A DNA stretch of 64,000 nucleotides, from assembly GCA_020725545.1 (NCBI GenBank), contig DYEV01000019.1, positions 1-64,000 of the forward strand, written 5' to 3'. How positions within the stretch are numbered: position 1 is the first letter of the stretch; every line of letters starts with the position of its first letter. Of this stretch, positions 1 to 8,939 are shown piece by piece. The notes under the pieces were generated by a model. The model saw only the letters and a program-made list of their open reading frames with translations, did not search any database and was not told where the DNA came from. The DNA comes from Desulfobacca sp. Its GTDB lineage: Bacteria; Desulfobacterota; Desulfobaccia; Desulfobaccales; Desulfobaccaceae. The position numbers and the translations under genes are program-made.

Positions 1-165
1 AACCGTTGGCTCTGCCCTTCTTGGTCATATCATCTCCAGAAATATTATTTCCTTGATATTACCACGGGTTAAGCAATTTCGCGAGCCTTTTTTGGGTCAA
101 TTTTACGTAATAATTTCGATACGTTTTGCAACAGTCTCAAGTTAGCGACTATGGGGGAAATCACG

Positions 166-1587
166 ATGAAGAAATTCTGGTTTTGGTCGTTGGGTTTTAT
201 GCTGGCGCCGATCATGGTACTGGGCTTGTTGACAGCGGCAGAGGCTGCGAAAGAAGAAACAAAAAAGGCGGCCAGCCCGCCGGTCAGCAGTTATGCCCCG
301 GTGGTCATCAAAGAGCCCTTTGCCGTGACTCTGGAGCGGATGAAGAAGGAAAAACCCCAGATCATGCAGCGGCAGATGGATCTCTTGAAACAGCGCTATG
401 ATTTGGAAAACCGGCCGGCGTCCGGGGTGACCATGACGCGGGGCAAAGCGGTCCAGGAAGGGGTGCGGGTGAAACTCTCCCAAGGAATGACCTGGGAAAA
501 ACTGGCGGAGATGAACCCGGAGCAGATCAAAGAACAAGGCCTGTGGCCGGCCGGTTTCCTGCCGCTGCCCCATCCCAATCATCCGGAAGGGGGCATGCTC
601 TTCCCCAAATTCCACATTGAGGAGATCAAAAAACAGGAAGGCCGGGATCTGACCCGCTTTGACCTGGACTATGATCTGCCGGACCACTTCTTGCCGGAAT
701 TTCCGCCGGCCATCTTCCTGACCACCCGGCCGGACCTGGGAGATGTGAGTCAGGGCAAAGTGGTCACTCTGATGAACTACTATGAATTGTTCAACGGCAT
801 CCTCAACCCCAAACAGTTGGAGGGTTTGCGCCTGTTGGTGACGCCGTTTCCCCAGCAGCAGTTCAACCAGACGGAGGATCGGCGTTCGGAGCTGCCCAGT
901 CGGGGGGTGACCTGTTTTGACTGCCATGTCAACGGCCACACCAATGCCGCCACACACCTGGTGGGCGACATCCGGCCCCAGGAGTTCCGCCACAGGATCG
1001 ACACCCCGCCGCTGCGGGGGGTGAATATCCAGCGGCTCTTCGGCTCCCAGCGGGCTTTAAAATCCGTTGAAGATTTCACCGAATTTGAACAGCGGGCCGC
1101 CTATTTTGACGGCGATCCGGTGATTGGCACCAAGAAGGGCCTGAACATCCTGGACCGGGGTCATCAGGTGCATGCCATGGCCGAATTTCAGGCCATTCTG
1201 GATTTTCCGCCGGCCCCCAAGTTAGACATCTATGGGAAATTGGACCCCAAAAAAGCCACAGAGGCCGAATTGCGGGGTCAGGAAATTTTCTTCGGCAAGG
1301 CCCAGTGTGCGGTGTGCCATATTCCGCCCTATTACACGGATAACTTGATGCACAACCTCAAGACGGAAAGATTCTTCAAGCCGCAGATGGTAAACGGCCG
1401 CATGGCCAACCAGGACGGTCCCATCAAGACCTTCCCACTCCGGGGTATCAAAGAATCACCGCCGTATCTCCATGATGGCCGTCTCTTGACTCTGGAAGAT
1501 ACGGTGGAATTCTTTAATCTGGTGCAAGGATTAAAGCTCACCCCTCAGGAGAAAAAAGACCTGGTGGCCTTTTTGCGGGCCCTGTAA
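166..1587 (+). CDS. Exported di-heme cytochrome c (cytochrome c peroxidase/MauG-like)
   Basis: Predicted periplasmic di-heme cytochrome of the cytochrome c peroxidase/MauG superfamily, 473 aa. I chose the ATG at 166 because a GGGGG ribosome-binding stretch lies just before it and the protein then opens with a clean signal peptide (residues 1-27, ending AEA). Two heme c attachment motifs are visible: CFDCH at 250-254 and CAVCH at 381-385. The PPYLHDGR segment near the C-terminus is typical of the peroxidase heme domain. Family members reduce H2O2 with electrons from small cytochromes, or oxidise other substrates. The ~250 residues before the first heme make it longer than classical CcpA (~330 aa), so the substrate is uncertain. 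It appears monocistronic. Confidence 0.85.
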   Translation: MKKFWFWSLGFMLAPIMVLGLLTAAEAAKEETKKAASPPVSSYAPVVIKEPFAVTLERMKKEKPQIMQRQMDLLKQRYDLENRPASGVTMTRGKAVQEGVRVKLSQGMTWEKLAEMNPEQIKEQGLWPAGFLPLPHPNHPEGGMLFPKFHIEEIKKQEGRDLTRFDLDYDLPDHFLPEFPPAIFLTTRPDLGDVSQGKVVTLMNYYELFNGILNPKQLEGLRLLVTPFPQQQFNQTEDRRSELPSRGVTCFDCHVNGHTNAATHLVGDIRPQEFRHRIDTPPLRGVNIQRLFGSQRALKSVEDFTEFEQRAAYFDGDPVIGTKKGLNILDRGHQVHAMAEFQAILDFPPAPKLDIYGKLDPKKATEAELRGQEIFFGKAQCAVCHIPPYYTDNLMHNLKTERFFKPQMVNGRMANQDGPIKTFPLRGIKESPPYLHDGRLLTLEDTVEFFNLVQGLKLTPQEKKDLVAFLRAL

Positions 1588-1649
1588 GGGGCCAGGGGCG
1601 AGCGGTTGGCTCTCCACTTTCCACTTTAGCAGTGATAGTGAGCCTTCGC

Positions 1650-1696
1650 CAAGGCGGGCGCCGCCGGAGCATGCCGGTCGGCGCCTTGAATTTTCT
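1650..1696 (+). terminator. Terminator-like hairpin after the di-heme cytochrome gene
   Basis: CAAGGCG (1650-1656) pairs with CGCCTTG (1682-1688). Inner GC-rich pairs lie around an AGCATG loop, and AATTTTCTT follows. It lies about 60 nt past the cytochrome stop codon, as expected of a rho-independent terminator. Confidence 0.6.
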
Positions 1697-1748
1697 TGAA
1701 TATTGTCATATTATTAACCAATGAGACCTAAATTGAGCGCTTCTTGAA

Positions 1749-1851
1749 GAAATTGCCTGGTAGCCGCAGGCTTTAGCCTGCGCTCAGAACGACCTGATTG
1801 GTAGCAGTAACTTAGCGCCATCTAAAGATTGCGGCTACAAATCGCCTAATT
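1749..1851 (+). repeat. ~103-bp dispersed repeat with terminal inverted repeats, copy A
   Basis: This segment matches, in reverse complement, the segment at 20677-20778 along its whole length with scattered differences. It contains two short palindromes: CGCAGGCTTTAGCCTGCG, and one around ATCTAAAGAT that is better preserved in the other copy. It is bounded by GTAGCCGC (1760-1767) and GCGGCTAC (1831-1838) in inverted orientation. It has no coding potential. It looks like a small non-autonomous palindromic element of the REP/MITE kind. Confidence 0.8.
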
Positions 1852-1890
1852 CGGGTAAGCATATTTTCAGGCCTCAGAGGACCAGATATC

Positions 1891-2394
1891 ATGGCAGTCT
1901 TGGAAATACAGACCTATCCCGCTCCGGTTTTAAAGGAAAAGGCCCGGCCGGTGGCGGCAATCGACGCGGAGATTCAATGTCTCATTGATAATATGGCCGA
2001 TACCATGTATAATGCGCCAGGTATCGGTCTGGCCGCCAATCAGGTGGGGGCCTTGCACCGGATCATTGTCTATGATCTGACGCCCAAAGAAAATGGGCGC
2101 AATCTTAACGTGATCATCAATCCGGAGATCGTGGCCGCCTCGGGAGAGTTGGTGCACAATGAGGCTTGCCTCTCTGTCCTGGATTATTCCTGCGACGTCA
2201 AACGCAAGGCCTGCGTCACCGTCACCGGTTTGGATCGGGAAGGGAAGCCTGTTTGCATTGAGGCCAAGGATTTGCTGGCCGTGGTGTTGCAGCACGAAAT
2301 TGATCATTTGGACGGGGTTCTCTTCATTGATCGGATCAGCCGCTTGAAACGGAGTTTGTACAAACGGCAGCTCCAGAAAAGTTTAAAGAAATGA
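1891..2394 (+). CDS. def: Peptide deformylase
   Basis: Removes the N-terminal formyl group from nascent proteins; 167 aa, the usual length. All three deformylase motifs are present: GIGLAANQVG, then EACLSV (the zinc-ligand Cys motif, usually EGCLS, here with Ala for Gly), then the metal-binding QHEIDHLDG. First gene of a tight operon. Its stop overlaps the fmt start (ATGA), so the two formyl-methionine enzymes are translationally coupled, as in many bacteria. An imperfect ribosome-binding stretch (AGAGGACC) precedes the ATG. Confidence 0.97.
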   Translation: MAVLEIQTYPAPVLKEKARPVAAIDAEIQCLIDNMADTMYNAPGIGLAANQVGALHRIIVYDLTPKENGRNLNVIINPEIVAASGELVHNEACLSVLDYSCDVKRKACVTVTGLDREGKPVCIEAKDLLAVVLQHEIDHLDGVLFIDRISRLKRSLYKRQLQKSLKK

Positions 2395-3332
2395 GCGGGC
2401 TCCGGCGCCTGGTCTTTATGGGGACGCCGGAGTTTGCCGTGCCCAGTCTCCGGGCCGTGGCCGCGGCGGGTTTTGACCTCGCCGCGGTGGTCAGCCAGCC
2501 GGACCGGCCCCGGGGCCGGGGGCAGAAGGTGACTTACCCGGCGGTGAAGACGGCGGCCCTGGATTTGGGCCTGCCGGTATGGCAGCCGCGCCGCAAAGGC
2601 CAAGCTGATATTTTGGCCGACCTGCAAGAGCTGCGGCCTGACCTCATCCTGGTGGTGGCCTTCGGCCAGCTCTTGTCCCAGGCAGTCCTGGACATTCCCC
2701 GCTTGGGGGTTTTGAATGTCCATGCCTCGCTGCTGCCCCGCTATCGGGGGGCGGCGCCCATTCAATGGGCCATTCTCAACGGCGACGAGGTCACCGGGGT
2801 CACCATCATGTGGCTGACCCTGGAAATGGACGCAGGTGACATTTTTCTGCAGGAAGAGCAGCCCATCCGGCCGGACGATACCGCGGGGACCTTGGCGGCT
2901 CGCTTGGCTGAGCAGGGGGCCCGCCTGTTGGTGGGGAGTCTGCGGGAGATTGCCGCAGGGCGGCCGGTGCGGCAACCTCAGCCCAGCCAGGGAGTTACCT
3001 ATGCTCCCATGGTTACCAAAGAAATGCAGCGCTTAGATTTCAGCCGGCCAGCGGTGATCCTGCATCGCCTCATCCGGGCCCTGGACCCCAGCCCGGGGGC
3101 CTATACATTGTATAACGGGGCGGTTCTGAAGGTTTTCCGCCCGACTCTGGGAGCGAGCACAAGGCCGACTGCGCCTCCCGGGACGGTCCTGCAGGTGACG
3201 TCGGCCGGTGCGGAAGTGGCCTGCGGCGACGGCACTCTCTGGCTGCAAGACCTGCAGCTGGCCGGACGCCGGCGCCTCAGCGCCCTGGAGTTCGCTCGGG
3301 GGCAGCAGCTGGTGCAGCAGCGTTTGGGTTAA
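2391..3332 (+). CDS. fmt: Methionyl-tRNA formyltransferase
   Basis: Formylates initiator Met-tRNA using 10-formyl-tetrahydrofolate; 313 aa. The N-terminal half has the formyltransferase signature MGTPEFAVPSL and the folate-binding/catalytic stretch HASLLPRYRGAAPIQWAI with its conserved Asn-His context. The GVTIMWLTLEMDAGDI motif follows. The last ~100 residues form the OB-like C-terminal tRNA-binding domain. It starts inside the def stop codon (ATGA) and ends 2 nt before the next gene. Confidence 0.97.
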   Translation: MSGLRRLVFMGTPEFAVPSLRAVAAAGFDLAAVVSQPDRPRGRGQKVTYPAVKTAALDLGLPVWQPRRKGQADILADLQELRPDLILVVAFGQLLSQAVLDIPRLGVLNVHASLLPRYRGAAPIQWAILNGDEVTGVTIMWLTLEMDAGDIFLQEEQPIRPDDTAGTLAARLAEQGARLLVGSLREIAAGRPVRQPQPSQGVTYAPMVTKEMQRLDFSRPAVILHRLIRALDPSPGAYTLYNGAVLKVFRPTLGASTRPTAPPGTVLQVTSAGAEVACGDGTLWLQDLQLAGRRRLSALEFARGQQLVQQRLG

Positions 3333-3334
3333 CT

Positions 3335-4156
3335 ATGGCCAATCCTTCTTTGTCGGAGCAGCCGCCTCTGGTTCTCAACGGCGGCAATTCTCTCCACCCG
3401 CAGAAGCGCATTTTCATCGGCCTCCTGGTGGCCACCTGTCTATTATTGGGGTTCATCCTGGCCATCCTCTGGTATGTCCCGTATGTGGGGTTTACCAACA
3501 TTCACCCAAAACTGCCCCTTATCTTGGGCATCATCTTCGGCAGCCTGATTGTTTTGGTGTTGGCCGGGGTCTTTTTATTAACCTTGACCATTATCCTGGG
3601 CCGCGACCTCTTTATATCCCGGAAATTGCGGGGGATTATCGTCAAGATCGTCTTTCCGCTGCTCATCGGCGTCGGCCGTCTCTTTGGGGTCAACAAAGAA
3701 CGAGTCCAGCAGTCGTTCATCGAGATTAACAACCAATTGGTGTTGGCTCAGCACATTAAGGCGAAGCCTGACAAAATCCTGTTGCTCATGCCCCACTGTC
3801 TGCAGTTCCATGACTGTCCGGTGCGCATCACCGGTAATGTGGAGAACTGCAAGCGCTGCGGCAAATGCCATATTAAAGGCCTGGTGGAGATCTCCGATAA
3901 ATACCGAGTGGGTCTGGCGGTGGCCACCGGCGGTACCATTGCCCGGCGGATTATCGTGGAGCGCCGGCCCCGGGTCATCGTGGCGGTGGCCTGCGAACGG
4001 GACCTGGTGAGCGGTCTGCAGGACAGCTATCCCCTGCCGGTCTTCGGCATCCTGAACCATCGGCCCAACGGCCCCTGCTTTGATACGCAGGTGGATCTGG
4101 ACCGGGTGGAACAGGCGGTCCAGGCTTTTTTAGCCGAAGCGCCCTCGCAATCTTGA
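3335..4156 (+). CDS. DUF116 family membrane protein with Cys cluster
   Basis: Member of the uncharacterised DUF116 family, 273 aa. Two hydrophobic helices are visible at about residues 27-53 and 58-88. A soluble domain follows with the cysteine pattern CLQFHDCP..CKRCGKCH around residues 153-180, suggesting a metal or Fe-S site. Its role is not established. The conserved position between fmt and rsmB hints at a link to translation, or simply an ancient operon. It starts 2 nt after fmt and overlaps the rsmB start by 4 nt (TTGA). Confidence 0.85.
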   Translation: MANPSLSEQPPLVLNGGNSLHPQKRIFIGLLVATCLLLGFILAILWYVPYVGFTNIHPKLPLILGIIFGSLIVLVLAGVFLLTLTIILGRDLFISRKLRGIIVKIVFPLLIGVGRLFGVNKERVQQSFIEINNQLVLAQHIKAKPDKILLLMPHCLQFHDCPVRITGNVENCKRCGKCHIKGLVEISDKYRVGLAVATGGTIARRIIVERRPRVIVAVACERDLVSGLQDSYPLPVFGILNHRPNGPCFDTQVDLDRVEQAVQAFLAEAPSQS

Positions 4157-5553
4157 AAAAAATCCAGAAGAGCTATACCAACTCTCGCTGGCTGGCCTTG
4201 ACAGTCCTCTCGACCTGGCAGCGCCTCAATCCCCCGGGCGGTGGCGCCGGCCCTTTTTTGGACGACCTGCTGGCCGAGGCGTTGGCCGAGCATCCCGGGC
4301 TGTCCCAACCGGATCAGGCCCTGTTACGGGAGTTGGCCACCGGGGTCATGCGCTGGCGCCGGCGGTTGGATTATGTCCTGGCTCAGACCTCGACCACGCC
4401 CATACACCGACTCCATCCAGTGGTTTTGGACATCCTGCGACTGACCGCCTATCAGCTGCTCTTCCTGGACCGCATCCCAGCCCATGCCGCGGTGGCGGAG
4501 GCGGTCAATTTGGCCAAAGCCCGGCGCCTGCCCCCGGCTCTCGCAGCCTTTGTCAATGCGGTGGGCCGCAAGTTGGCGGAAAGGGGGAAGACGATCGCTC
4601 TCCCCAAACCGGAGACCGAACCCATAGCGGCATTGGCGGTGGCTGCCTCCCTGCCCGACTGGCTGGCGGCCCGCTGGCTGACGGAGTTGGGGCCGGAGCA
4701 GGCCTGGCGGCGTGGGCGGGCGGTCAATGAAGTGCCGCCCCTGACTGTCAGAGTGAACACGGCATTGGTGAGTCGGGAGACTTTAAGCGACATCTTCCGG
4801 ACGGAGGGCGTGGCCACGGCGCCTTGCCGATGGTCCCCCCTGGGGTTGACCATCCTCTCCTTGTCGGGATCGCCTCTGAGCCTACCCTCGTATCAACGGG
4901 GTCTCTGGCTCTTTCAGGATGAGGCGGCGCAGTTGGCAACCCTGCTGCTGCAAGCTCGGCCAGGGCAGAAGATCCTGGAGATCGGCGCCGGCCGGGGTGG
5001 CAAGACCAGTCATTTGGCCCAGATTCTGGGAGGGGAGGGCCTTATCCTGGCCTTAGACAACAAGGCGCGGCGTCTGGGCGATCTCCGGCAACAGCTGCAG
5101 CGGCTGCAATTGACCGGCGTCGCAGTGCTGCAGGCCGACGCCAGCCGGCCCTTGCCTTTGGGGGCAGAGGGCCTCTTTGACCGGCTCCTCATCGATGCGC
5201 CCTGCTCGGGCCTGGGGGTGCTGCGCCGCCACCCGGAGCTGAAATGGCGGCGCCAACCGGGGGATGGCGATGGCTTTGCCGCTTTGCAGCGCCTCCTGCT
5301 GATACAGGCCGCCCCGTACGTGCGGCCGGGGGGCTTGTTGCTCTATATCACCTGCACCACTGCAGCAGAAGAGAATGAGGCTGTGGTCCAGGAGTTTCTG
5401 GCGGCCCGACCGGAGTTTGCCCTCCTTCCGGCGGCAGCCCAAGCACCATCGCCGGCCCGGCAGTTCCTCGAGGCCCAGGGCTATTTTCGGACTTCGCCGG
5501 AGGACCACAATATGGATGGCTTTTTTGCGGCGGTGCTGCAGTGCCAGGCTTAG
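4153..5553 (+). CDS. rsmB: 16S rRNA (cytosine-C5) methyltransferase RsmB (Sun)
   Basis: Predicted to methylate C967 of 16S rRNA; 466 aa, family length. Residues ~1-140 form the NusB-like RNA-binding domain. The SAM-dependent Rossmann domain begins at ILEIGAGRGGKTSHL. The two RNA m5C methyltransferase cysteines are in place: PCSG (Cys351) and TCT (Cys401, normally TCS). The start is a TTG at 4153 overlapping the DUF116 stop codon (TTGA), implying coupled translation. An upstream start is unlikely because the NusB domain begins directly after this codon. Confidence 0.93.
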   Translation: MKKIQKSYTNSRWLALTVLSTWQRLNPPGGGAGPFLDDLLAEALAEHPGLSQPDQALLRELATGVMRWRRRLDYVLAQTSTTPIHRLHPVVLDILRLTAYQLLFLDRIPAHAAVAEAVNLAKARRLPPALAAFVNAVGRKLAERGKTIALPKPETEPIAALAVAASLPDWLAARWLTELGPEQAWRRGRAVNEVPPLTVRVNTALVSRETLSDIFRTEGVATAPCRWSPLGLTILSLSGSPLSLPSYQRGLWLFQDEAAQLATLLLQARPGQKILEIGAGRGGKTSHLAQILGGEGLILALDNKARRLGDLRQQLQRLQLTGVAVLQADASRPLPLGAEGLFDRLLIDAPCSGLGVLRRHPELKWRRQPGDGDGFAALQRLLLIQAAPYVRPGGLLLYITCTTAAEENEAVVQEFLAARPEFALLPAAAQAPSPARQFLEAQGYFRTSPEDHNMDGFFAAVLQCQA

Positions 5554-5622
5554 GGGAAAAATTGTTGCGGAAAAGGGCCTGAAATGGATATATGAAATAA
5601 GATAGGCGCGTTTATAACCTGA

Positions 5623-5648
5623 GGGGGCGGGGCTGGAGACCCGCCCCC
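5623..5648. other. Perfect GC-rich hairpin between rsmB and the acyl-CoA synthetase gene
   Basis: GGGGGCGGG (5623-5631) and CCCGCCCCC (5640-5648) form a perfect 9-bp stem with an 8-nt loop. No T-run follows, so it is not a typical intrinsic terminator. It could end or stabilise the rsmB transcript. It may also be a minimal relative of the GC-rich intergenic repeats elsewhere in the window. Confidence 0.45.
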
Positions 5649-5751
5649 CGGAGAAGGCTGCAACCGGAAGCCAGCGGCTCATGGTATTCGAAAACACCCG
5701 CCATCGGGCAGCTGCAAGACTTTTGCGAAAGAGAGCTTTAATAAGGGACCT

Positions 5752-7851
5752 ATGAAACGTTTCTTCTATCCCCAATCCGTGGCCGTCGTCGGAGTATCGG
5801 AAAACCCCGACAACTTGGGCCGTAATATTGTCAATAATTTAGTGGAGTTCGGCTTCCAGGGGGACATCTTCCCGGTGGGGCCGAAGGGCGGTCGGATCCT
5901 GCATCTGGATATTGCCCGACGCTTGGAGGACCTGCCGTCAACTCCCGACCTGGTGGTGGTCCTGGCCCCGGCCCGGGTGGTGCCAAGCATCCTGGACGCC
6001 TGCGGTCAGATGGGAGTGCAGCGGGTGGTGGTGGAATCGGGCGGCTTCTCCGAGTTGGGGCCCGAGGGCCAGCGTCTCGAAGACGAAGTGCGGCAGCGGC
6101 TGCGGCAGTATGGCATCCGCATGATGGGGCCCAACGGCTTAGGCGCCATCAATCTGGAGATCGGCCTCTGCCTGCCCTTCATGAATCTGCCCCATAAACC
6201 CCGCCTGGGTGGCCTTTCTCTTCTCTGCCAGAGCGGCGGCGTGGGGACCAACGTCATTGCCTGGCTGGCCCAGGCTGGGTTGGGCATGAACAAATTCGTC
6301 AGCCTCGGCAATAAATTGGACGTCAATGAGAACGACCTGCTGGAATTTCTCTTGGATGATCCAGGGACTTCTCTCATTTATCTTTATATGGAGGATCTGG
6401 CCGACGGCCGGCGACTCATGGAGTTGGGGCGTCGGGCCCGCAAGCCGATTTTGCTGCACAAGGCCAACATTGGCGAGTTAAGCGCCGATATTGCCCGCAG
6501 CCATACCGCCTCCTTGGCCGTGGACGATGAGGTGGTGACCGCGGCCTGTTGTCAGGCCGGGATTTTGCGGGTGCACAGCCGCAACGAGTTTCTGCAGGCC
6601 GCCATCGCTCTCCAGCAGCCGCCGTTAAAAGGCGACCGCTTGGTGGTCCTCTCCCGTTCCGGCGGCGAAGCAGTAGTGACCGCGGATGCCTGTCACAAGG
6701 CCGGTTTTAAATTGCCGCCGTTGTCCCCGGAGATTGTCCAACTCATTGAAAGCCGCTCCCGGGCCGGGGTTATTAAGCCAATTAACCCCTTGGATTTAGG
6801 TGATATTTTTGATTTCAGCCTCTATGCTGATGTGGCCGCGGCCTTCTGCCAGGATCCGGACGTGGACGGCATTATCCTGAATTATGGCCCCATCAACGAC
6901 CTGGAGCGGGAGGCGGCCCGAGCCATGGCCAAAAGCCTCATTGCATCGGCCCGCCGGCACGAGAAGCCGTTGCTCATTACGGTGATCGGCAGCCTGGAAG
7001 AGCGGGATTACTTCCGCCACGAATTAGGGGTGCCGGTCTTTGCCTTCCCCGGCGAAGCCATTCGCGCTCTGGCCCTAGCCCGCAATTATTACACCTGCCA
7101 ATTACCGGCGGCACCGGTGGTGCCTCCGGAGATAAGCTCACTCCCGGCCGTGCAGAGCCTGTTGGCCCCCCATTTGGACAGTCCCGGTCCCGTGCCCATG
7201 TCCGTGGCCTTGGAGGCCATGGCCACCTTGGGCATCCCGGTGCCGGGACGCCGGTTGGTGGCGAGTGCCGAGGAGGCCGAAGAGGCGGCCCTGGCCTTGG
7301 GTCTCCCCGTCTGTCTGAAGCTGGTGGCCCCCAGTGCCTTGCATAAATCGGATATGGGCGGGGTGCTCCTCAATCTTGCCTCAGGCGAGGCGGTGCGGCA
7401 GGGGTTTGAGGCCATGGCGCAGGTGGCCCGGACGCATCTGCCTGCGGGCGAACCTTGGCAGGTCTTGGTCATGTCTTTTATTGAAAAAGGCATGGAAGTT
7501 ATTATCGGCGCCAAACGGGATCGGGTCTTCGGCCCCATGATTCTCTTCGGCGCCGGCGGCATCTGGGTGGAGGTCCTGGAGGATGTGGCCATGCGTCTGG
7601 CTCCCCTGGACCTGGCCGCGGCCCTGGCGCTGATCAATCAAACCAAAATAGCCCGCATTCTCCGGGGGTTTCGTGGCCAAGGGCCGTCTGATCTGCGGGC
7701 TTTGGCGCATTGCTTGGTATTGCTGTCGGCTTTCATGTTAGAGTTTCCCCAGGTTCAGGAGGTGGACCTCAATCCAGTGCGGGTCTTCCCGGAGGGGCAG
7801 GGCTGCCTGGCCCTGGACGCCCGGATTATCGTGGGGGCGGCAGCCTCGTGA
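5752..7851 (+). CDS. Acetate/acyl-CoA ligase (ADP-forming), fused alpha-beta
   Basis: NDP-forming acyl-CoA synthetase, 699 aa: acyl-CoA + ADP + Pi gives acid + CoA + ATP, reversibly. Domain order is CoA-binding Rossmann (~1-130), succinyl-CoA-ligase-like domains (~150-440), then an ATP-grasp domain (~480-699). The phosphorelay histidine is in SHTASL (His251), and the ATP-grasp signature LHKSDMGGV is present. Alpha and beta parts are fused, as in many bacteria. In an anaerobe it would conserve energy from acetyl-CoA or activate acetate; the exact acyl group cannot be read. AAGGGACCT before the ATG is the ribosome-binding site. The next gene rightward is a sirtuin, a family that deacylates acyl-CoA synthetases. 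Confidence 0.9.
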   Translation: MKRFFYPQSVAVVGVSENPDNLGRNIVNNLVEFGFQGDIFPVGPKGGRILHLDIARRLEDLPSTPDLVVVLAPARVVPSILDACGQMGVQRVVVESGGFSELGPEGQRLEDEVRQRLRQYGIRMMGPNGLGAINLEIGLCLPFMNLPHKPRLGGLSLLCQSGGVGTNVIAWLAQAGLGMNKFVSLGNKLDVNENDLLEFLLDDPGTSLIYLYMEDLADGRRLMELGRRARKPILLHKANIGELSADIARSHTASLAVDDEVVTAACCQAGILRVHSRNEFLQAAIALQQPPLKGDRLVVLSRSGGEAVVTADACHKAGFKLPPLSPEIVQLIESRSRAGVIKPINPLDLGDIFDFSLYADVAAAFCQDPDVDGIILNYGPINDLEREAARAMAKSLIASARRHEKPLLITVIGSLEERDYFRHELGVPVFAFPGEAIRALALARNYYTCQLPAAPVVPPEISSLPAVQSLLAPHLDSPGPVPMSVALEAMATLGIPVPGRRLVASAEEAEEAALALGLPVCLKLVAPSALHKSDMGGVLLNLASGEAVRQGFEAMAQVARTHLPAGEPWQVLVMSFIEKGMEVIIGAKRDRVFGPMILFGAGGIWVEVLEDVAMRLAPLDLAAALALINQTKIARILRGFRGQGPSDLRALAHCLVLLSAFMLEFPQVQEVDLNPVRVFPEGQGCLALDARIIVGAAAS

Positions 7852-7871
7852 GCTGCCTTCACGGGTTGTTG

Positions 7872-7985
7872 CAAAGGTTCCTTGAGGGGGGCGGGCCAGG
7901 GGGTTCTGACCACTGCCTCATCACCGAAAAACCTTCCCTCAACCCCACCCCTGCCCTTTGGCTGGGCCGAAAGACAGAGAGACTA
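7872..7985 (+). repeat. GC-rich dispersed intergenic repeat (family B), copy 1
   Basis: The segment has a G-rich left half (GGGGGGCGGGCCAGGGGGTT) and a C-rich right half (CTCAACCCCACCCCTGCC), ending near a TTTGGCTGGGCCG stretch. Related segments lie at 8940-9058, 21552-21605, 27735-27840, 45088-45180, 50690-50800 and 54118-54180, all between genes. Not coding. Confidence 0.65.
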
Positions 7986-7986
7986 G

Positions 7987-8114
7987 AGGTTGTTGCAAAA
8001 CCTCTTTTTGGTCATCCTGAACGGAGTGAAGGATCTTTATCTCGATGTCAAGATTAGATTCTTCGCTTCGTCAGAATGACGAATATTCGATCCCAGGGTT
8101 TTGCAACAGCTTCT
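7987..8114. mobile_element. MITE-like inverted-repeat element
   Basis: About 128 bp bounded by GGTTGTTGCAAAACC on the left and GGGTTTTGCAACAGC on the right (inverted). Inside is a second inverted pair: GTCATCCTGAACGGAGTGAAG (8011-8031) against CTTCGCTTCGTCAGAATGAC (8061-8080). The inner motif resembles the GTCATNCTGAGCGAAGCGAAG repeat that is widespread in bacterial genomes. No ORF is present, so it is best read as a non-autonomous palindromic element. Confidence 0.7.
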
Positions 8115-8200
8115 AACGAGATTATAAAAATCGTGCAAGCGGGCGGTGCCAGGTTGGCCCGGCCGCCGACAGCGGGGACAGAAAACTGGTTTATCGGAAC

Positions 8201-8938
8201 GTGCCAAATAGTCATCCCGCCGAATTGGCCGAGCTCTTGCGCCGCTGCCAGGTTGCGGCCGCGCTCACCGGCGCCGGTATCTCGGTGGAGAGCGGCATCC
8301 CCAGCTTCCGGGGGGTCCATGGGTTGTGGACCCGCTATAACCCCATGGAATATGCGCATATCCAGGCTTTTTTGGACAACCCGGCCAAGGTCTGGGGTAT
8401 GTTGCGGGAGTTGGACGAATTAATCCGGCAGGCCCGGCCCAATCCGGCCCACCATGCCTTGGCGACCCTGGAAAAAATGAGCAAACTCAAAGGCATCATC
8501 ACCCAGAATGTGGACAACCTGCACCAGGCCGCCGGGAGTAAGAATGTCATTGAGTTTCATGGCAATGCCCGGCGGTTCGTCTGCCTGCGTTGCCGGCGCC
8601 AGATCGACCCGGCCACCTTGGATTTCAGTCAGACGCCCCTGTATTGCTCCTGTGGGGGGCTCATCAAACCGGATATTGTCTTTTTCGGGGAAGAGATTCC
8701 CCCCGCCGCCAACCGGGCCGCCTTTGATCTGGCCGAGGCCTGCGACCTCATGCTGGTCATCGGCACCTCGGCCGCGGTCATGCCCGCCAACTTTCTCCCC
8801 AAGGCCGCCAAAAACCACGGCGCCGTCATCGTAGAAATCAACCTGGAACCCACCGAATTGACCCGCCGCTTTACCGATTATTTCTTGGAAGGTTCGGCCA
8901 GCCAGATCCTGAGCGAGACGGTGGCCCTGCTCAAATAA
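8201..8938 (+). CDS. Sirtuin-type NAD-dependent protein deacylase (Sir2), copy 1
   Basis: NAD-dependent lysine deacylase, 245 aa, GTG start. The NAD-binding motif GAGISVESGIPSFRG, the TQNVDNLH catalytic stretch, the active-site histidine in EFHGN and KPDIVFFGE are all present. Zinc ligands are CLRC and the shortened CSC (usually CPxC). The helix after the NAD motif (VWGMLRELDEL) lacks the Tyr-x-x-Arg pair of succinyl/malonyl-removing sirtuins, so simple deacetylation is more likely. It lies ~350 bp after an acyl-CoA synthetase gene, with repeats between. No strong ribosome-binding site precedes the GTG, so the start is moderately certain. Confidence 0.92.
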   Translation: MPNSHPAELAELLRRCQVAAALTGAGISVESGIPSFRGVHGLWTRYNPMEYAHIQAFLDNPAKVWGMLRELDELIRQARPNPAHHALATLEKMSKLKGIITQNVDNLHQAAGSKNVIEFHGNARRFVCLRCRRQIDPATLDFSQTPLYCSCGGLIKPDIVFFGEEIPPAANRAAFDLAEACDLMLVIGTSAAVMPANFLPKAAKNHGAVIVEINLEPTELTRRFTDYFLEGSASQILSETVALLK

Positions 8939-8939
8939 G

